Shown: positions 47,474 through 56,699, numbered from the stretch's first letter. The stretch is DNA of 64,000 bases from Pseudomonas grimontii (GCF_007858185.1 NZ_VFES01000003.1:124001-188000), one strand, 5' to 3'. Numbers and translations are program-made. Notes: generated by a model from the sequence alone, not told the origin.

Positions 47474-48814
47474 ATGGACCCTTCCCCTGGTATCACCCTC
47501 GCCACACTCTTCGCCGATTTCGGCATGATTCTTTTTGCTCTGATCCTGGTACTGCTCAACGGTTTTTTCGTTGCGGCGGAATTTGCCATGGTCAAACTGC
47601 GCTCGACCCGGGTCGAGGCCATCGCCCACACCAACGGCTGGCGCGGACAAATCCTGCGCACCGTGCACAATCAGCTCGACGCCTACCTGTCGGCCTGCCA
47701 GTTGGGTATCACCCTGGCTTCCCTGGGCCTGGGCTGGGTCGGTGAGCCGGCGTTCGCGCATATCCTCGAACCGCTGCTGGGCGCGGTAGGCGTCGAATCG
47801 CCGGAAGTGATCAAGGGCGTGTCGTTCTTTGCCGCGTTCTTCGTGATTTCCTACCTGCACATCGTGGTCGGTGAACTGGCGCCCAAGTCCTGGGCCATTC
47901 GCAAGCCCGAGTTGCTGTCGCTGTGGACGGCGGTGCCGCTGTACCTGTTCTACTGGGCCATGTACCCGGCGATCTACCTGCTCAACGCCAGCGCCAACGC
48001 GATCCTGCGCATCGCCGGCCAAGGCGAGCCCGGCCCGCACCACGAGCACCATTACAGCCGCGAAGAGCTCAAGCTGATCCTGCACTCCAGCCGTGGCCAG
48101 GACCCGAGCGACCAAGGCATGCGCGTACTGGCTTCGGCCGTGGAAATGGGCGAGCTGGAAGTGGTGGACTGGGCCAACTCCCGTGAAGACCTGGTGACCC
48201 TGGACTTCAACGCCCCGCTCAAGGAAATCCTCGCGCTGTTCCGCCGCCATAAATTCAGCCGATACCCGGTGTATGACGCAGTGCGCAACGAGTTTGTCGG
48301 CCTGTTGCACATCAAGGACCTGCTGCTGGAACTGGCGGCCCTGGACCACATCCCCGAGTCGTTCAACCTGGCCGAACTGACCCGCCCGCTGGAACGTGTG
48401 TCGCGGCACATGCCGTTGTCGCAGTTGCTGGAGCAGTTCCGCAAAGGCGGCGCGCACTTTGCCCTGGTGGAAGAAGCCGACGGCAAGATCATCGGCTACC
48501 TGACCATGGAAGACGTGCTGGAAGTGCTGGTAGGCGATATTCAGGACGAACACCGCAAGGCCGAGCGCGGCATCCTCGCCTACCAGCCCGGCAAACTGCT
48601 GGTACGGGGCGACACGCCGCTGTTCAAGGTAGAACGGCTGCTGGGTGTCGACCTGGACCACATTGAGGCCGAAACCCTCGCAGGGCTGATCTACGACACG
48701 CTCAAACGGGTGCCGGAAGAGGAAGAAGTGCTGGAGGTTGAAGGTTTGCGGATCATCATCAAGAAGATGAAAGGTCCGAAGATCGTGCTGGCCAAGGTCC
48801 TGCTGCTGGACTGA
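47474..48814 (+). CDS. CNNM/CorC-type membrane protein with CBS pair
   Basis: 446 residues from ATG 47474 (MDPSPGITLATLFADFG). An N-terminal DUF21 domain with four hydrophobic segments (about 10-180, including GFFVAAEFAMVK) is followed by two CBS domains (about 215-340) and a C-terminal CorC/HlyC domain (about 360-440). Such proteins are annotated as hemolysin-like or Mg/Co-efflux proteins; no direct hemolysin function is implied. In P. aeruginosa an orthologue follows phoR. The frame is open upstream to 47399, without a ribosome site. Confidence 0.88.
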   Translation: MDPSPGITLATLFADFGMILFALILVLLNGFFVAAEFAMVKLRSTRVEAIAHTNGWRGQILRTVHNQLDAYLSACQLGITLASLGLGWVGEPAFAHILEPLLGAVGVESPEVIKGVSFFAAFFVISYLHIVVGELAPKSWAIRKPELLSLWTAVPLYLFYWAMYPAIYLLNASANAILRIAGQGEPGPHHEHHYSREELKLILHSSRGQDPSDQGMRVLASAVEMGELEVVDWANSREDLVTLDFNAPLKEILALFRRHKFSRYPVYDAVRNEFVGLLHIKDLLLELAALDHIPESFNLAELTRPLERVSRHMPLSQLLEQFRKGGAHFALVEEADGKIIGYLTMEDVLEVLVGDIQDEHRKAERGILAYQPGKLLVRGDTPLFKVERLLGVDLDHIEAETLAGLIYDTLKRVPEEEEVLEVEGLRIIIKKMKGPKIVLAKVLLLD

Positions 48815-48817
48815 CCC

Positions 48818-49489
48818 TCAATTGCCCAATGCAAAATTGGGCAATGTCCCGACCGGCTGGTTGAATTCGTAAGGAATCGACACCAGCCCGGCCTCGGTAC
48901 TCTGCTGCACCACAAAGTGCAGGTGCGGCCCGCTGCTGTTGCCGGTATTGCCCGACAACCCCAGCGCGCTGCCTACCGCCACGCGCTGCCCTGCCCTTAC
49001 ACTGACCGAACCTTGCTTGAGGTGCAGATACACGCCCTGGCTGCCGTCATCGTGCTGCACTCGCACGAAATTGCCTGACGCATCGTTGCCGCGTCCGATC
49101 TGGCTATTCTCGATTTTCACCACCACACCGCTGCGCGCCGCAATGATCGGCGTGCCTTCGGGCATGGCAATGTCCATGGCATAGCGACTTTTGGCGTCGG
49201 TGTGGCTGAAGCTGCCGTTGGGGCCTTGGGTCAGGCGGAACGGACCGCCACGCCAGGGCAGGGGGTAGCGGTAGGCTTGTTGTGGGTAACCGGTTTTTGG
49301 CCTGTCGAGTACCGGCCGCTGCACACGCTCCACCTTACGCTCCTGGATCACGAACGCCTGGGCCCCGGGGGTTTGCCGGTCGCTGAAGAACACCATGCCG
49401 TTGGCATCAGTGGATTTGTAGAGGGTCATGGCCTGGGTCGAAGTGGCGACCGCAGCCAACGTGCAGGACAGCAAGAGGCGAAGGAACAT
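48818..49489 (-). CDS. Secreted M23-family peptidase
   Basis: 223 residues. Signal peptide (1-20, ending STQA), a short DUF4124-like segment (LYKSTDANGMVFFSD), then an LytM/M23 domain (about 75-200). The C-terminal HxH (HLHF) is intact; the first motif reads FSHTDAKSRYAMDIAMP instead of the common HxGxD, a subgroup variant in which His and Asp are further apart. Likely cleaves peptidoglycan cross-links in the periplasm or acts as an amidase activator. Convergent with the CBS gene, with 3 bases between the stops. Confidence 0.85.
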   Translation of the reverse strand: MFLRLLLSCTLAAVATSTQAMTLYKSTDANGMVFFSDRQTPGAQAFVIQERKVERVQRPVLDRPKTGYPQQAYRYPLPWRGGPFRLTQGPNGSFSHTDAKSRYAMDIAMPEGTPIIAARSGVVVKIENSQIGRGNDASGNFVRVQHDDGSQGVYLHLKQGSVSVRAGQRVAVGSALGLSGNTGNSSGPHLHFVVQQSTEAGLVSIPYEFNQPVGTLPNFALGN

Positions 49490-49549
49490 GGCGCGAACCT
49501 GACAGGATGACTGAACGGCAAGCTAGCAACGGTTGATGACAATCTTGTA

Positions 49550-49679
49550 GTGAGCGGGCTTGCCCCGCGCTGGGCTGCGCAGCAGCCCCGAAACCAGGCG
49601 CAGAGGCGTGCCTGATACACCGCATTCGTCTTCGTCAGGGGCGCTTCGCACCCCAACGCGGGACAAGCCCGCTCGCCAC
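49550..49679. repeat. REP doublet, GTGAGCGGGCTTGCCCCGCG family
   Basis: The left part GTGAGCGGGCTTGCCCCGCG is mirrored at the right end by GCGGGACAAGCCCGCTCGCC. Between lie further short inverted stretches. Its core differs from the GTGGGAGGGGG family, so at least two REP classes are present. It fills the 257-base gap between the peptidase and the response regulator genes. Confidence 0.85.
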
Positions 49680-49746
49680 AGAGGTCCCAGCTTGCTGCGC
49701 GACAGCGCTACGTCGAAGAGGCAGTGGGACCTCCCTCACCACAAGG

Positions 49747-50655
49747 TCAGGCACCCGGCACAAAATGCTTCTGCGCCGTACCGCGCGCGATCAGCCGCGA
49801 GATGTAGTCGAGCTTCTGCGCATCCTGGTCGATAAAGCGGAAAGTCAGTTGCAGCCAGTCGCTGTCCGGCTTGGGTTCGAAGGCGACGATGGCGTGCAGG
49901 TAGCCGTTGAGACGGGCCACCTCAGCGTTGTCGCCCTGTTCCAGGTCGAGCACGGCGCTTTCCAGTACCTGAGGCAGGACTTCACCGCGACGCACCACCA
50001 GCAGCGCTTCCTTGATGCTCAGCGCCTTGATCACACATTGCTGGGTGCCGCTGGACAGGCGCAACTGACCCTGGCCACGGCCGCCGGTTGGTGCGGTGCC
50101 TGGTGCTTGGACCGGCGGGCTGTTAAGCAGGCCTTTGCTTGGCGCAGACGCGGCAGCCGCAACGGGGGCTGCACGCACGGCTTCGGGCTTGCCACCGGTC
50201 AAGGCGCTCAGGGAATCATTGCCGAAGGCCGAGTTCATCTTGGTCGGCGCGCTGGCGACCAGGGCGTCGAGGCGACCGACCTTGTGCAGGGCCTGCTTGA
50301 CCTTGTTCAGCAGTTGCTCGTTGGTGAACGGTTTGCTGACGTAGCCGGAAACCCCGGCCTGGATCGCCTGGACCACGTTCTCTTTGTCGCCACGGCTGGT
50401 CACCATCACGAACGGCATGGACTTGAGGTGCGGCTGCTCGCGGCACCAGGTCAACAGCTCCAGGCCGGACATCTCCGGCATTTCCCAGTCGCACAGCACC
50501 AAGTCGAAGGTCTCGCGCATCAGGATGGTCTGGGCCTTCTTGCCGTTTACCGCATCTTCAAGCTTGATCCCGGGAAAGTAGTTGCGCAGGCACTTCTTCA
50601 CCAGATCGCGGATAAACGAGGCGTCATCCACCACCAATACACTGACTTTACTCAT
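49747..50655 (-). CDS. Response regulator with PilZ-like C-terminal domain
   Basis: 302 residues. A CheY-like receiver (1-125) has DDASFIRDLV, phosphoacceptor Asp in LVLCDWEMPEMSG, the T/S in VMVTSRGD and the Lys in SGYVSKPF. After an Ala/Pro linker (about 135-195), the C-terminal domain (about 200-300) is beta-rich and looks PilZ-like, though the RxxxR and D/NxSxxG motifs are not clear. No kinase gene is adjacent. P. aeruginosa has an orthologue next to phoU, suggesting but not proving a link to phosphate signalling. Confidence 0.8.
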   Translation of the reverse strand: MSKVSVLVVDDASFIRDLVKKCLRNYFPGIKLEDAVNGKKAQTILMRETFDLVLCDWEMPEMSGLELLTWCREQPHLKSMPFVMVTSRGDKENVVQAIQAGVSGYVSKPFTNEQLLNKVKQALHKVGRLDALVASAPTKMNSAFGNDSLSALTGGKPEAVRAAPVAAAASAPSKGLLNSPPVQAPGTAPTGGRGQGQLRLSSGTQQCVIKALSIKEALLVVRRGEVLPQVLESAVLDLEQGDNAEVARLNGYLHAIVAFEPKPDSDWLQLTFRFIDQDAQKLDYISRLIARGTAQKHFVPGA

Positions 50656-50776
50656 CGACCCTTCATCCTATAAAAACTTCGGCACGCAAAACGCCTGACT
50701 GATGGCATTTTGCCAAAACTCTGTAGTCACGTTCGGACTTTCTTTTACCCGACTCGCAAAAAAATCGGGGGCCGCA

Positions 50777-50807
50777 AACAAAAACGCCCGACCAAAGGCC
50801 GGGCGTT
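50777..50807 (-). terminator. Intrinsic terminator downstream of phoU
   Basis: On the minus strand AACGCCCG and CGGGCGTT form an 8-bp stem around a 9-base loop, followed by TTTTTG. It ends the pstC-pstA-pstB-phoU transcript 17 bases after the phoU stop. Confidence 0.8.
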
Positions 50808-50823
50808 AATTTCTCGGGCAACC

Positions 50824-51585
50824 TTACTTATCGTCAGATTCGCCCGGAACATTAGGGATTTGATCGGAGGAACCTTCAACTTCGGCCTTCATGCGCTTGA
50901 GGCCCATGTGCCGTACGTCGGTACCTCGCACCAGGTAGATCACCAGTTCCGAGATATTGCGCGCGTGATCGCCGATCCGCTCCAGGGAACGCAGCACCCA
51001 GATGATGCTCAAGACCCGCGAGATAGAGCGCGGGTCTTCCATCATGTAGGTGGCCAGCTCACGCAGGGCGGTCTTGTATTCACGGTCGATGACCTTGTCG
51101 TACTGCGCCACCGACAACGCCAGCTCGGCGTCAAAGCGCGCAAAGGCATCAAGGGCATCCCGCACCATGTTGCGCACCTGGTCGCCGATATGACGCACTT
51201 CGACATAACCGCGCGGCGCTTCACCCTCTTCGCACAGCTGGATGGCACGGCGGGCGATCTTGGTGGCTTCGTCGCCGATCCGCTCCAGGTCGATCACCGA
51301 CTTGGAGATGCTGATGATCAAGCGCAGGTCGGATGCCGCCGGTTGGCGACGGGCGAGAATGCGCAGGCATTCTTCGTCGATGTTGCGTTCCATCTGGTTG
51401 ATCTGGTCGTCGATCTCGCGCACTTGCTGGGCCAGGCCCGAGTCAGCCTCGATCAGCGCGGTCACGGCGTCGTTGACTTGTTTCTCCACCAGCCCGCCCA
51501 TCGCCAGGAGGTGGCTGCGCACTTCCTCGAGCTCGGCGTTGAACTGCGCGGAGATGTGGTGGGTAAGGCCTTCTTTGCTAATCAT
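50824..51585 (-). CDS. phoU: PhoU, negative regulator of the Pho response
   Basis: 253 residues from ATG 51585 (MISKEGLTHHISAQFNAELEEV); the upstream extension to 51630 runs into repeat DNA. Two PhoU helical repeats carry the E/DxxxD metal motifs (RIGDEATKIARRA and RIGDHARNISE). PhoU links PstB and PhoR so that PhoR stays off when phosphate is plentiful. It follows pstB after a repeat-filled gap. Confidence 0.96.
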   Translation of the reverse strand: MISKEGLTHHISAQFNAELEEVRSHLLAMGGLVEKQVNDAVTALIEADSGLAQQVREIDDQINQMERNIDEECLRILARRQPAASDLRLIISISKSVIDLERIGDEATKIARRAIQLCEEGEAPRGYVEVRHIGDQVRNMVRDALDAFARFDAELALSVAQYDKVIDREYKTALRELATYMMEDPRSISRVLSIIWVLRSLERIGDHARNISELVIYLVRGTDVRHMGLKRMKAEVEGSSDQIPNVPGESDDK

Positions 51586-51601
51586 GCGTTTGCTCCGCAA
51601 A

Positions 51602-51693
51602 AGCTGTAAGCCGCAAGCTACAAGCTGCAAGCTGATGTGTGTCGTTCCGTTGAACTGCTTTTACTTGCCGCTTGAAACTTGCGGCTTGCAGCT
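51602..51693. repeat. AAGCTGCAAGC-type palindromic repeat, copy 2
   Basis: Arms 51602-51631 and 51664-51693 are inverted copies matching at 26 of 30 positions, built from AAGCCGCAAG and CAAGCTGCAAG units. It fills the phoU-pstB gap. Confidence 0.8.
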
Positions 51694-51700
51694 GCCCCAA

Positions 51701-52534
51701 CTAGCCATAGCGACCGGTGATGTAGTCTTCGGTCTGCTTCTTCGCCGGATTGGTGAACAGGGTGTCGGTATCGCCGAATTCCACCAGTTTGCCCATGTAC
51801 ATGAACGCGGTGTAGTCGGAAACCCGCGCCGCCTGTTGCATGTTGTGGGTCACGATGACGATGGTGAACTTGGACTTGAGCTCGTAGATCAGTTCTTCGA
51901 CTTTCAGCGTCGAGATCGGGTCGAGTGCCGAGCACGGTTCGTCGAGCAGCAGCACTTCCGGCTCCACGGCGATGGTGCGCGCGATCACCAGGCGTTGCTG
52001 CTGGCCGCCGGACAGGCCGAGTGCCGACTCATGCAGGCGGTCCTTGACCTCATCCCACAGTGCCGCGCCTTTAAGGGCCCACTCAACCGCTTCGTCGAGG
52101 ATGCGCTTCTTGTTGATGCCCTGGATGCGCAGGCCGTAGACCACGTTTTCGTAGATGGTCTTGGGGAACGGGTTAGGCTTCTGGAACACCATGCCCACGC
52201 GGCGACGCAGCTCGGCCACGTCTTCGCCCTTGCGGTAGATGTTGGTGCCATAGAGGTTGATGGCACCGTCCACGCGGCAACCGTCGACCAGGTCGTTCAT
52301 GCGGTTGAAGGTACGCAGCAACGTGGACTTGCCGCAGCCGGACGGACCGATAAAGGCAGTCACGCGCTGCTTGGGAATGTTCATGCTGACGTCGAACAGC
52401 GCCTGCTTTTCACCGTAGTACAGGCTCAGGCCCGGTACTTCGATGGCCACGGTTTCCTGGGCCAGGCTCAGGCTCTGTTTGTCGCGACCCAGGGCAGACA
52501 TGTTGATGCCGTGGGAATGGGTGTCTTGTTGCAT
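51701..52534 (-). CDS. pstB: PstB, phosphate ABC transporter ATPase
   Basis: 277 residues from ATG 52534 behind GGAGTGAG; the frame runs on to 52591 through repeat DNA. Walker [10 protein letters not shown], PstB-typical [14 protein letters not shown], signature LSGGQQQRL, Walker [14 protein letters not shown] and IVTHNM. It drives high-affinity phosphate uptake with PstA and PstC and takes part in PhoU/PhoR signalling. Confidence 0.97.
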   Translation of the reverse strand: MQQDTHSHGINMSALGRDKQSLSLAQETVAIEVPGLSLYYGEKQALFDVSMNIPKQRVTAFIGPSGCGKSTLLRTFNRMNDLVDGCRVDGAINLYGTNIYRKGEDVAELRRRVGMVFQKPNPFPKTIYENVVYGLRIQGINKKRILDEAVEWALKGAALWDEVKDRLHESALGLSGGQQQRLVIARTIAVEPEVLLLDEPCSALDPISTLKVEELIYELKSKFTIVIVTHNMQQAARVSDYTAFMYMGKLVEFGDTDTLFTNPAKKQTEDYITGRYG

Positions 52535-52551
52535 GGTCTCACTCCGTTCGT

Positions 52552-52627
52552 AGCTGCAAGCTTTTAGCGGCAAGCTGCAAGATTTGAGCAAAAGCGGCTT
52601 GTAGCTTGCCGCTTGTGGCTAATAGCT
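52552..52627. repeat. AAGCTGCAAGC-type palindromic repeat, copy 3
   Basis: The 93-base pstB-pstA gap holds AGCTGCAAGCTTTTAGCGG, then CAAGCTGCAAG, and the inverted partner CTTGTAGCTTGCCGCTTG, ending at the pstA stop codon. Confidence 0.75.
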
Positions 52628-54298
52628 TTAGCTGTCCAACGCTTTGTATTTTTCGCGCAGGTGGTTACGAATCCACACCGCCGACAGGTTGAGCGTGGCG
52701 ATCACCATCACCAGCAGCAAGGCGGTGGCGTACACCAGCGGCCGTGCGGCTTCGACGTTAGGGCTCTGGAAGCCGACGTCATAAATATGGAAGCCCAGGT
52801 GCATGATCTTCTGGTCCAGGTGCAGGTACGGGTAGTTGCCGTCCAGCGGCAGCGACGGGGCCAGTTTCACCACGCCTACCAGCATCAGCGGCGCCACTTC
52901 ACCGGCGGCGCGGGCCACGGCGAGGATCATGCCGGTCATCATCGCCGGGCTGGCCATCGGCAGCACGATCTTCCACAACGTCTCGGCCTTGGTCGCGCCC
53001 AGGGCCAGGGAGCCTTCACGCACCGTACGCGGAATCCGCGCCAGGCCTTCTTCGGTGGCCACGATCACCACCGGCACCGCCAACAGCGCCAGGGTCAGCG
53101 AGGCCCAGAGCAGGCCCGGTGTACCGAAGGTCGGTGCCGGCAGCGCTTCGGCGAAGAACAAACGGTCGACCGAGCCACCCAATACATACACGAAGAAGCC
53201 CAGGCCGAACACGCCGTAGACGATGGCCGGTACACCCGCCAGGTTGTTCACGGCGATGCGGATAATCCGCGTCAGGGTGTTCTGCTTGGCGTATTCACGC
53301 AGGTACACCGCCGCCAGTACGCCGAACGGCGTCACGATCATCGCCATGATCAGGGTCATCATCACGGTGCCGAAGATGGCCGGGAAGATCCCGCCTTCAG
53401 TGTTGGCTTCCCGCGGGTCATCGCTGAGGAATTCCCACACCTTGCTGAAGTAGAACCCGATCTTGGTCATCGTGCCCATGGCGTTCGGCTGATAGGCGTG
53501 CACCACTTTGCCGATGCCGATTTCAATTTCCTTGCCGTTGCCATCGCGAGCGGTCAGGGCGTCGCGGTTGAACTGGGCGTGCAGGTCGGCCAGGCGCGCT
53601 TCGATGTCCTGGTAACGGGCGTTCAGCTCGGCGCGATCGGCATCCATGTCGGCCTGGGCGGCGGCGTCGAGCTTGCCTTCCAGTTCCAGCTTGCGGCCGT
53701 GCAGGCGAATGCGTTCGAGGCCGGCGTTGATCGCGCCGATGTCGGATTTCTCCAGGGTCTTGAGCTGGGCCGCCAGCTTGTTCACGCGGTCCACGCGGGC
53801 TTGCAGCTCCGGCCATGCGGCCTCGCCCTCAGCGATGACCTTGCCATCCTGCTTGACGTTGACCAGGGTGCCGTAGAAGTTGCCCCACTCACGACGCTCG
53901 ATGGTCATCAGGTTCTTCGGCGTGGTCTGGTCCTTCAACCACTCGCCGACGATCCAGGTGAAGTCGTTGCCGTTCAGGTCACGGTTGCCGACCTTGATCA
54001 GCTCGCGGGTCATGAATTCCGGGCCCGCCTCGGGCACCGGCAGGCCAGCGCTTTTCAGGCGCTCGCGTGGCACTTCTTCTTTCTGCACCACTTCGCCGAT
54101 GACGATATGGTTTTCCTGGCCCGGCACGTTGTAGTTGGCCTGGATCAGGTCAGCCGGCCAGAAGTGGCCCAAGCCACGCACGGCAATCACGGCCAGCAAA
54201 CCAATGGTCATGATGACCGCGATGGACACCGCGCCACCGCTGATCCAGACGCCGGGAGCGCCGCTCTTGAACCATCCATTCAGGGAGTTCTGTTTCAC
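52628..54298 (-). CDS. pstA: PstA, phosphate ABC transporter permease
   Basis: 556 residues from a GTG at 54298. One N-terminal membrane segment (about 18-42), a large periplasmic insert with a coiled-coil-like stretch (about 150-230), then five C-terminal membrane helices (about 290-540) with the permease EAA loop (EEGLARIPRTVREGSLALGATKAETLWKIVLP, quoted in part). The long insert is normal for Pseudomonas PstA, unlike E. coli. It lies 15 bases after pstC. Confidence 0.95.
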   Translation of the reverse strand: MKQNSLNGWFKSGAPGVWISGGAVSIAVIMTIGLLAVIAVRGLGHFWPADLIQANYNVPGQENHIVIGEVVQKEEVPRERLKSAGLPVPEAGPEFMTRELIKVGNRDLNGNDFTWIVGEWLKDQTTPKNLMTIERREWGNFYGTLVNVKQDGKVIAEGEAAWPELQARVDRVNKLAAQLKTLEKSDIGAINAGLERIRLHGRKLELEGKLDAAAQADMDADRAELNARYQDIEARLADLHAQFNRDALTARDGNGKEIEIGIGKVVHAYQPNAMGTMTKIGFYFSKVWEFLSDDPREANTEGGIFPAIFGTVMMTLIMAMIVTPFGVLAAVYLREYAKQNTLTRIIRIAVNNLAGVPAIVYGVFGLGFFVYVLGGSVDRLFFAEALPAPTFGTPGLLWASLTLALLAVPVVIVATEEGLARIPRTVREGSLALGATKAETLWKIVLPMASPAMMTGMILAVARAAGEVAPLMLVGVVKLAPSLPLDGNYPYLHLDQKIMHLGFHIYDVGFQSPNVEAARPLVYATALLLVMVIATLNLSAVWIRNHLREKYKALDS

Positions 54299-54313
54299 AG
54301 ACTTCTACCTTTC

Positions 54314-55858
54314 TTAAAGCGACGAGTATTTCTTGCGCAGACGCTGACGAATCAACTCGGCGAGGGTGTTCATGATGAACGTGAACAACAGCAGCACCAG
54401 CGCCGAGAGGAACAGCACGCGGTAATGACTGCCGCCGACTTCCGACTCGGGCATTTCCACCGCGACGTTGGCTGCCAGGGTGCGCAGGCCTTCGAACAGG
54501 TTCATCTCCATCACCGGCGTGTTGCCGGTGGCCATCAGCACGATCATGGTCTCGCCCACGGCGCGGCCCATGCCGATCATCAGTGCCGAGAAGATGCCTG
54601 GGCTGGCGGTCAGGATCACCACGCGGGTCATGGTCTGCCACGGCGTGGCGCCCAGGGCCAGGGAGCCCAGGGTCAGGCCGCGCGGTACGCTGAACACGGC
54701 ATCTTCGGCGATGGAGTAGATGTTCGGGATCACCGCGAAGCCCATCGCCAAACCGACTACCAGGGCGTTGCGCTGGTCGTAGGTGATGCCGAGGTCGTGG
54801 GAGATCCACATGCGCATGTCGCCGCCGAAGAACCAGGTTTCCAGGTACGGGCTCATGTACAGCGAGAGCCAGCCCACGAACAGGATCACCGGGATCAGGA
54901 TCGCGCTTTCCCAACCATCGGGAACCCGCAGGCGAATCGACTCGGGCAGGCGACTGAAGACAAAACCGGCCACCAGGATGCCTATCGGCAACAGCATCAG
55001 CAGGCTGAAAATTCCCGGTAGATGCCCTTCGACATACGGCGCCAGGAACAGGCCGGCGAAGAAGCCGAGGATCACCGTCGGCATCGCTTCCATCAATTCG
55101 ATCACCGGCTTGACCTTGCGGCGCAGGCTCGGGGCCATGAAGTAAGCGGTGTAGATCGCCGCGGCAACGGCCAGGGGCGCCGCCAGCAGCATGGCGTAGA
55201 ACGCCGCCTTCAGCGTACCGAAGGTCAAGGGCGCCAGGCTCATCTTCGGTTCGAAGTCGGTGTTGGCGGCGGTCGATTGCCAGACGTATTTAGGCTCGTC
55301 GTAGTTTTCGTACCAGACCTTGCTCCACAACGCGCTCCAGGACACTTCCGGGTGCGGGTTGTCCAGCAGCAGCGGCTGCAGCTTGCCGCCGGCTTCGACG
55401 ATCACGCGGTTGGCGCGAGGCGACAGGCCGAACACGCCCTGACCTTCGACCACTGGATCCACCAACAGGGTGCGATGGGCGGTGCTGTGGAAGACGCCGA
55501 ACTTGCCGGAAGCGTCGAGGGCAGTGAAGCCTTTGCGACGCTCTTCGGCGGTGATCTCAACGATAGGCGTGGTGCCCATCTGGAAGGTACGGATCTGCTT
55601 GAAGCGTTGCTCGCCATCCGGGTCGCGGGCCATGAACCACTGGGCCAGGCCGCCTTTGGAGTTACCGACAATCAGCGAGATACCGCCCACCAGCTGGGTG
55701 CTGGCGGTGACTTCGGCGGTGCCGTCTTCGAGCAATTTGTAGCGGCCGTTGAGGCTCTTGTCGCGCAGGCTGAACACATCCGCCAGGGCACGACCGTTGA
55801 TCACGTACAGCCACTGCTGGCGCGGATCGATGAAGATCGCCTTCACCGGCTCGGTCAT
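54314..55858 (-). CDS. pstC: PstC C-terminal part (periplasmic domain end and permease helices)
   Basis: 514 residues if translated from the ATG at 55858, seven codons after the amber stop; no good ribosome site precedes this ATG. It contains the rest of the periplasmic domain (1-190, repeated short beta segments such as QWLYVINGRALADVFSLRD) and six membrane helices (about 215-505) with the EAA loop (VFSVPRGLTLGSLALGATPW). This part alone would have the channel-forming domain but lack the first membrane segment and the first half of the periplasmic domain. Confidence 0.7.
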   Translation of the reverse strand: MTEPVKAIFIDPRQQWLYVINGRALADVFSLRDKSLNGRYKLLEDGTAEVTASTQLVGGISLIVGNSKGGLAQWFMARDPDGEQRFKQIRTFQMGTTPIVEITAEERRKGFTALDASGKFGVFHSTAHRTLLVDPVVEGQGVFGLSPRANRVIVEAGGKLQPLLLDNPHPEVSWSALWSKVWYENYDEPKYVWQSTAANTDFEPKMSLAPLTFGTLKAAFYAMLLAAPLAVAAAIYTAYFMAPSLRRKVKPVIELMEAMPTVILGFFAGLFLAPYVEGHLPGIFSLLMLLPIGILVAGFVFSRLPESIRLRVPDGWESAILIPVILFVGWLSLYMSPYLETWFFGGDMRMWISHDLGITYDQRNALVVGLAMGFAVIPNIYSIAEDAVFSVPRGLTLGSLALGATPWQTMTRVVILTASPGIFSALMIGMGRAVGETMIVLMATGNTPVMEMNLFEGLRTLAANVAVEMPESEVGGSHYRVLFLSALVLLLFTFIMNTLAELIRQRLRKKYSSL

Positions 55859-55879
55859 TTGCGGCAGCTCGACACGCTT

Positions 55880-56599
55880 CTACTCGCTGGTGACTTCACC
55901 GGTCATCATGTTTTCTTCGCGGCTCAGGGTCAGCACGTTCAAGTGCGAACCGGCCGAGCCGGCAACCACCAGCGACGAATCGGTGGCATTGAGGGCGACG
56001 TGCTCCAACGGGCGACCAGCATCGTCGAGCACGATCGGCGTTTCACCGTAGGGGTATTCAATCGCAGGCGTGATGGTTTTCTTGCCGTCCGGGTATGACA
56101 CCTTATAGGTGTGGCGGAACACCAGGGATTGGCCGTTGGACAACCCGAGGATCACCAGCGGGCTGCCCGGCTGGTCCTCACCGATGGACGCAACGCTCAC
56201 ACCCGCCGGCAGCGCCAGGTCGACACGCTTGAGTTCGGCACCGGTCGTGACATCAAAGAACAGCGCCTGGCCCTTGTCGGAAACCCGCATGGCGACCTGG
56301 TTCTGCTCTTCCAGAGAGATCATCAGCGGCTTGCCGGCGTCCTGGATCCAGGCCGGGGTGAGCGCATCTTCCTTGGTCAGCGAGGCGCCTTGGAACAAAG
56401 GCGCGACCACGTAGGCGAGGAAGAAGAAAATCAGGGTGATCGCACCGAGAACGGCGAGGCCGCCGACCAGCACGTACCAACGGGTCAGACGGTCCTTGAG
56501 CGCGCGGATGCGGCGCTTGCGTTGCAGCTCAGGCGTATTGAAATCAATGCGCTTGGGGGGAGAAGTTGTCGTCATGGTGGAATTGGCCAGATCATTCAT
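55880..56599 (-). CDS. pstC: PstC N-terminal part, ended by the amber codon
   Basis: 239 residues: a basic cytoplasmic tail (RIDFNTPELQRKRRIRALKD), one membrane segment (about 42-66) and part of a beta-rich periplasmic domain. It ends ...MMTGEVTSE followed by TAG. It has no permease domain and is not expected to function alone. The start ATG 56599 lies close behind a strong Pho box (56622-56639). Confidence 0.7.
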   Translation of the reverse strand: MNDLANSTMTTTSPPKRIDFNTPELQRKRRIRALKDRLTRWYVLVGGLAVLGAITLIFFFLAYVVAPLFQGASLTKEDALTPAWIQDAGKPLMISLEEQNQVAMRVSDKGQALFFDVTTGAELKRVDLALPAGVSVASIGEDQPGSPLVILGLSNGQSLVFRHTYKVSYPDGKKTITPAIEYPYGETPIVLDDAGRPLEHVALNATDSSLVVAGSAGSHLNVLTLSREENMMTGEVTSE

Positions 56600-56621
56600 G
56601 CGCACACCCTAGCGATCCTGT

Positions 56622-56639
56622 ATGACAGAAAGATGACAA
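56622..56639 (-). promoter_or_regulatory. Pho box upstream of pstC
   Basis: On the minus strand TTGTCATCTTTCTGTCAT matches CTGTCAT-N4-CTGTCAT at 13 of 14 positions. It lies about 23 bases before the pstC start, so pstC-pstA-pstB-phoU has its own PhoB-controlled promoter apart from pstS. Confidence 0.85.
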
Positions 56640-56699
56640 TGCAGTGACGCACGAAATCCGCCGCGAAGCAGGGCTGGCAGCGGATTGAAAATTAGTGAT

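Larger units (their letters stand above)
54314..56599 (-). pseudogene. pstC: pstC, phosphate ABC transporter permease, split by an in-frame amber codon
   Basis: Read from ATG 56599 the frame is that of one long Pseudomonas PstC (about 760 codons): membrane segment, large periplasmic domain, then the permease part. A single TAG at 55880-55882 interrupts it. After the TAG the same frame continues as KRVELPQ and then MTEPVKAIFIDP without any shift, so one C-to-T change (CAG to TAG) would explain the break; Gln is the likely original residue, since the codon lies in a linker rich in polar residues. Both halves are otherwise intact, so the change looks recent, or is a sequencing error. GTG 56605 is an alternative start. 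If real, the Pst permease would be incomplete. Confidence 0.85.

Noticed and set aside
54314..55858. C-terminal pstC frame as an independent normal gene
   Set aside because: It lacks a ribosome site, starts seven codons after the amber stop in the same frame, and the missing N-terminal part is found intact directly upstream.
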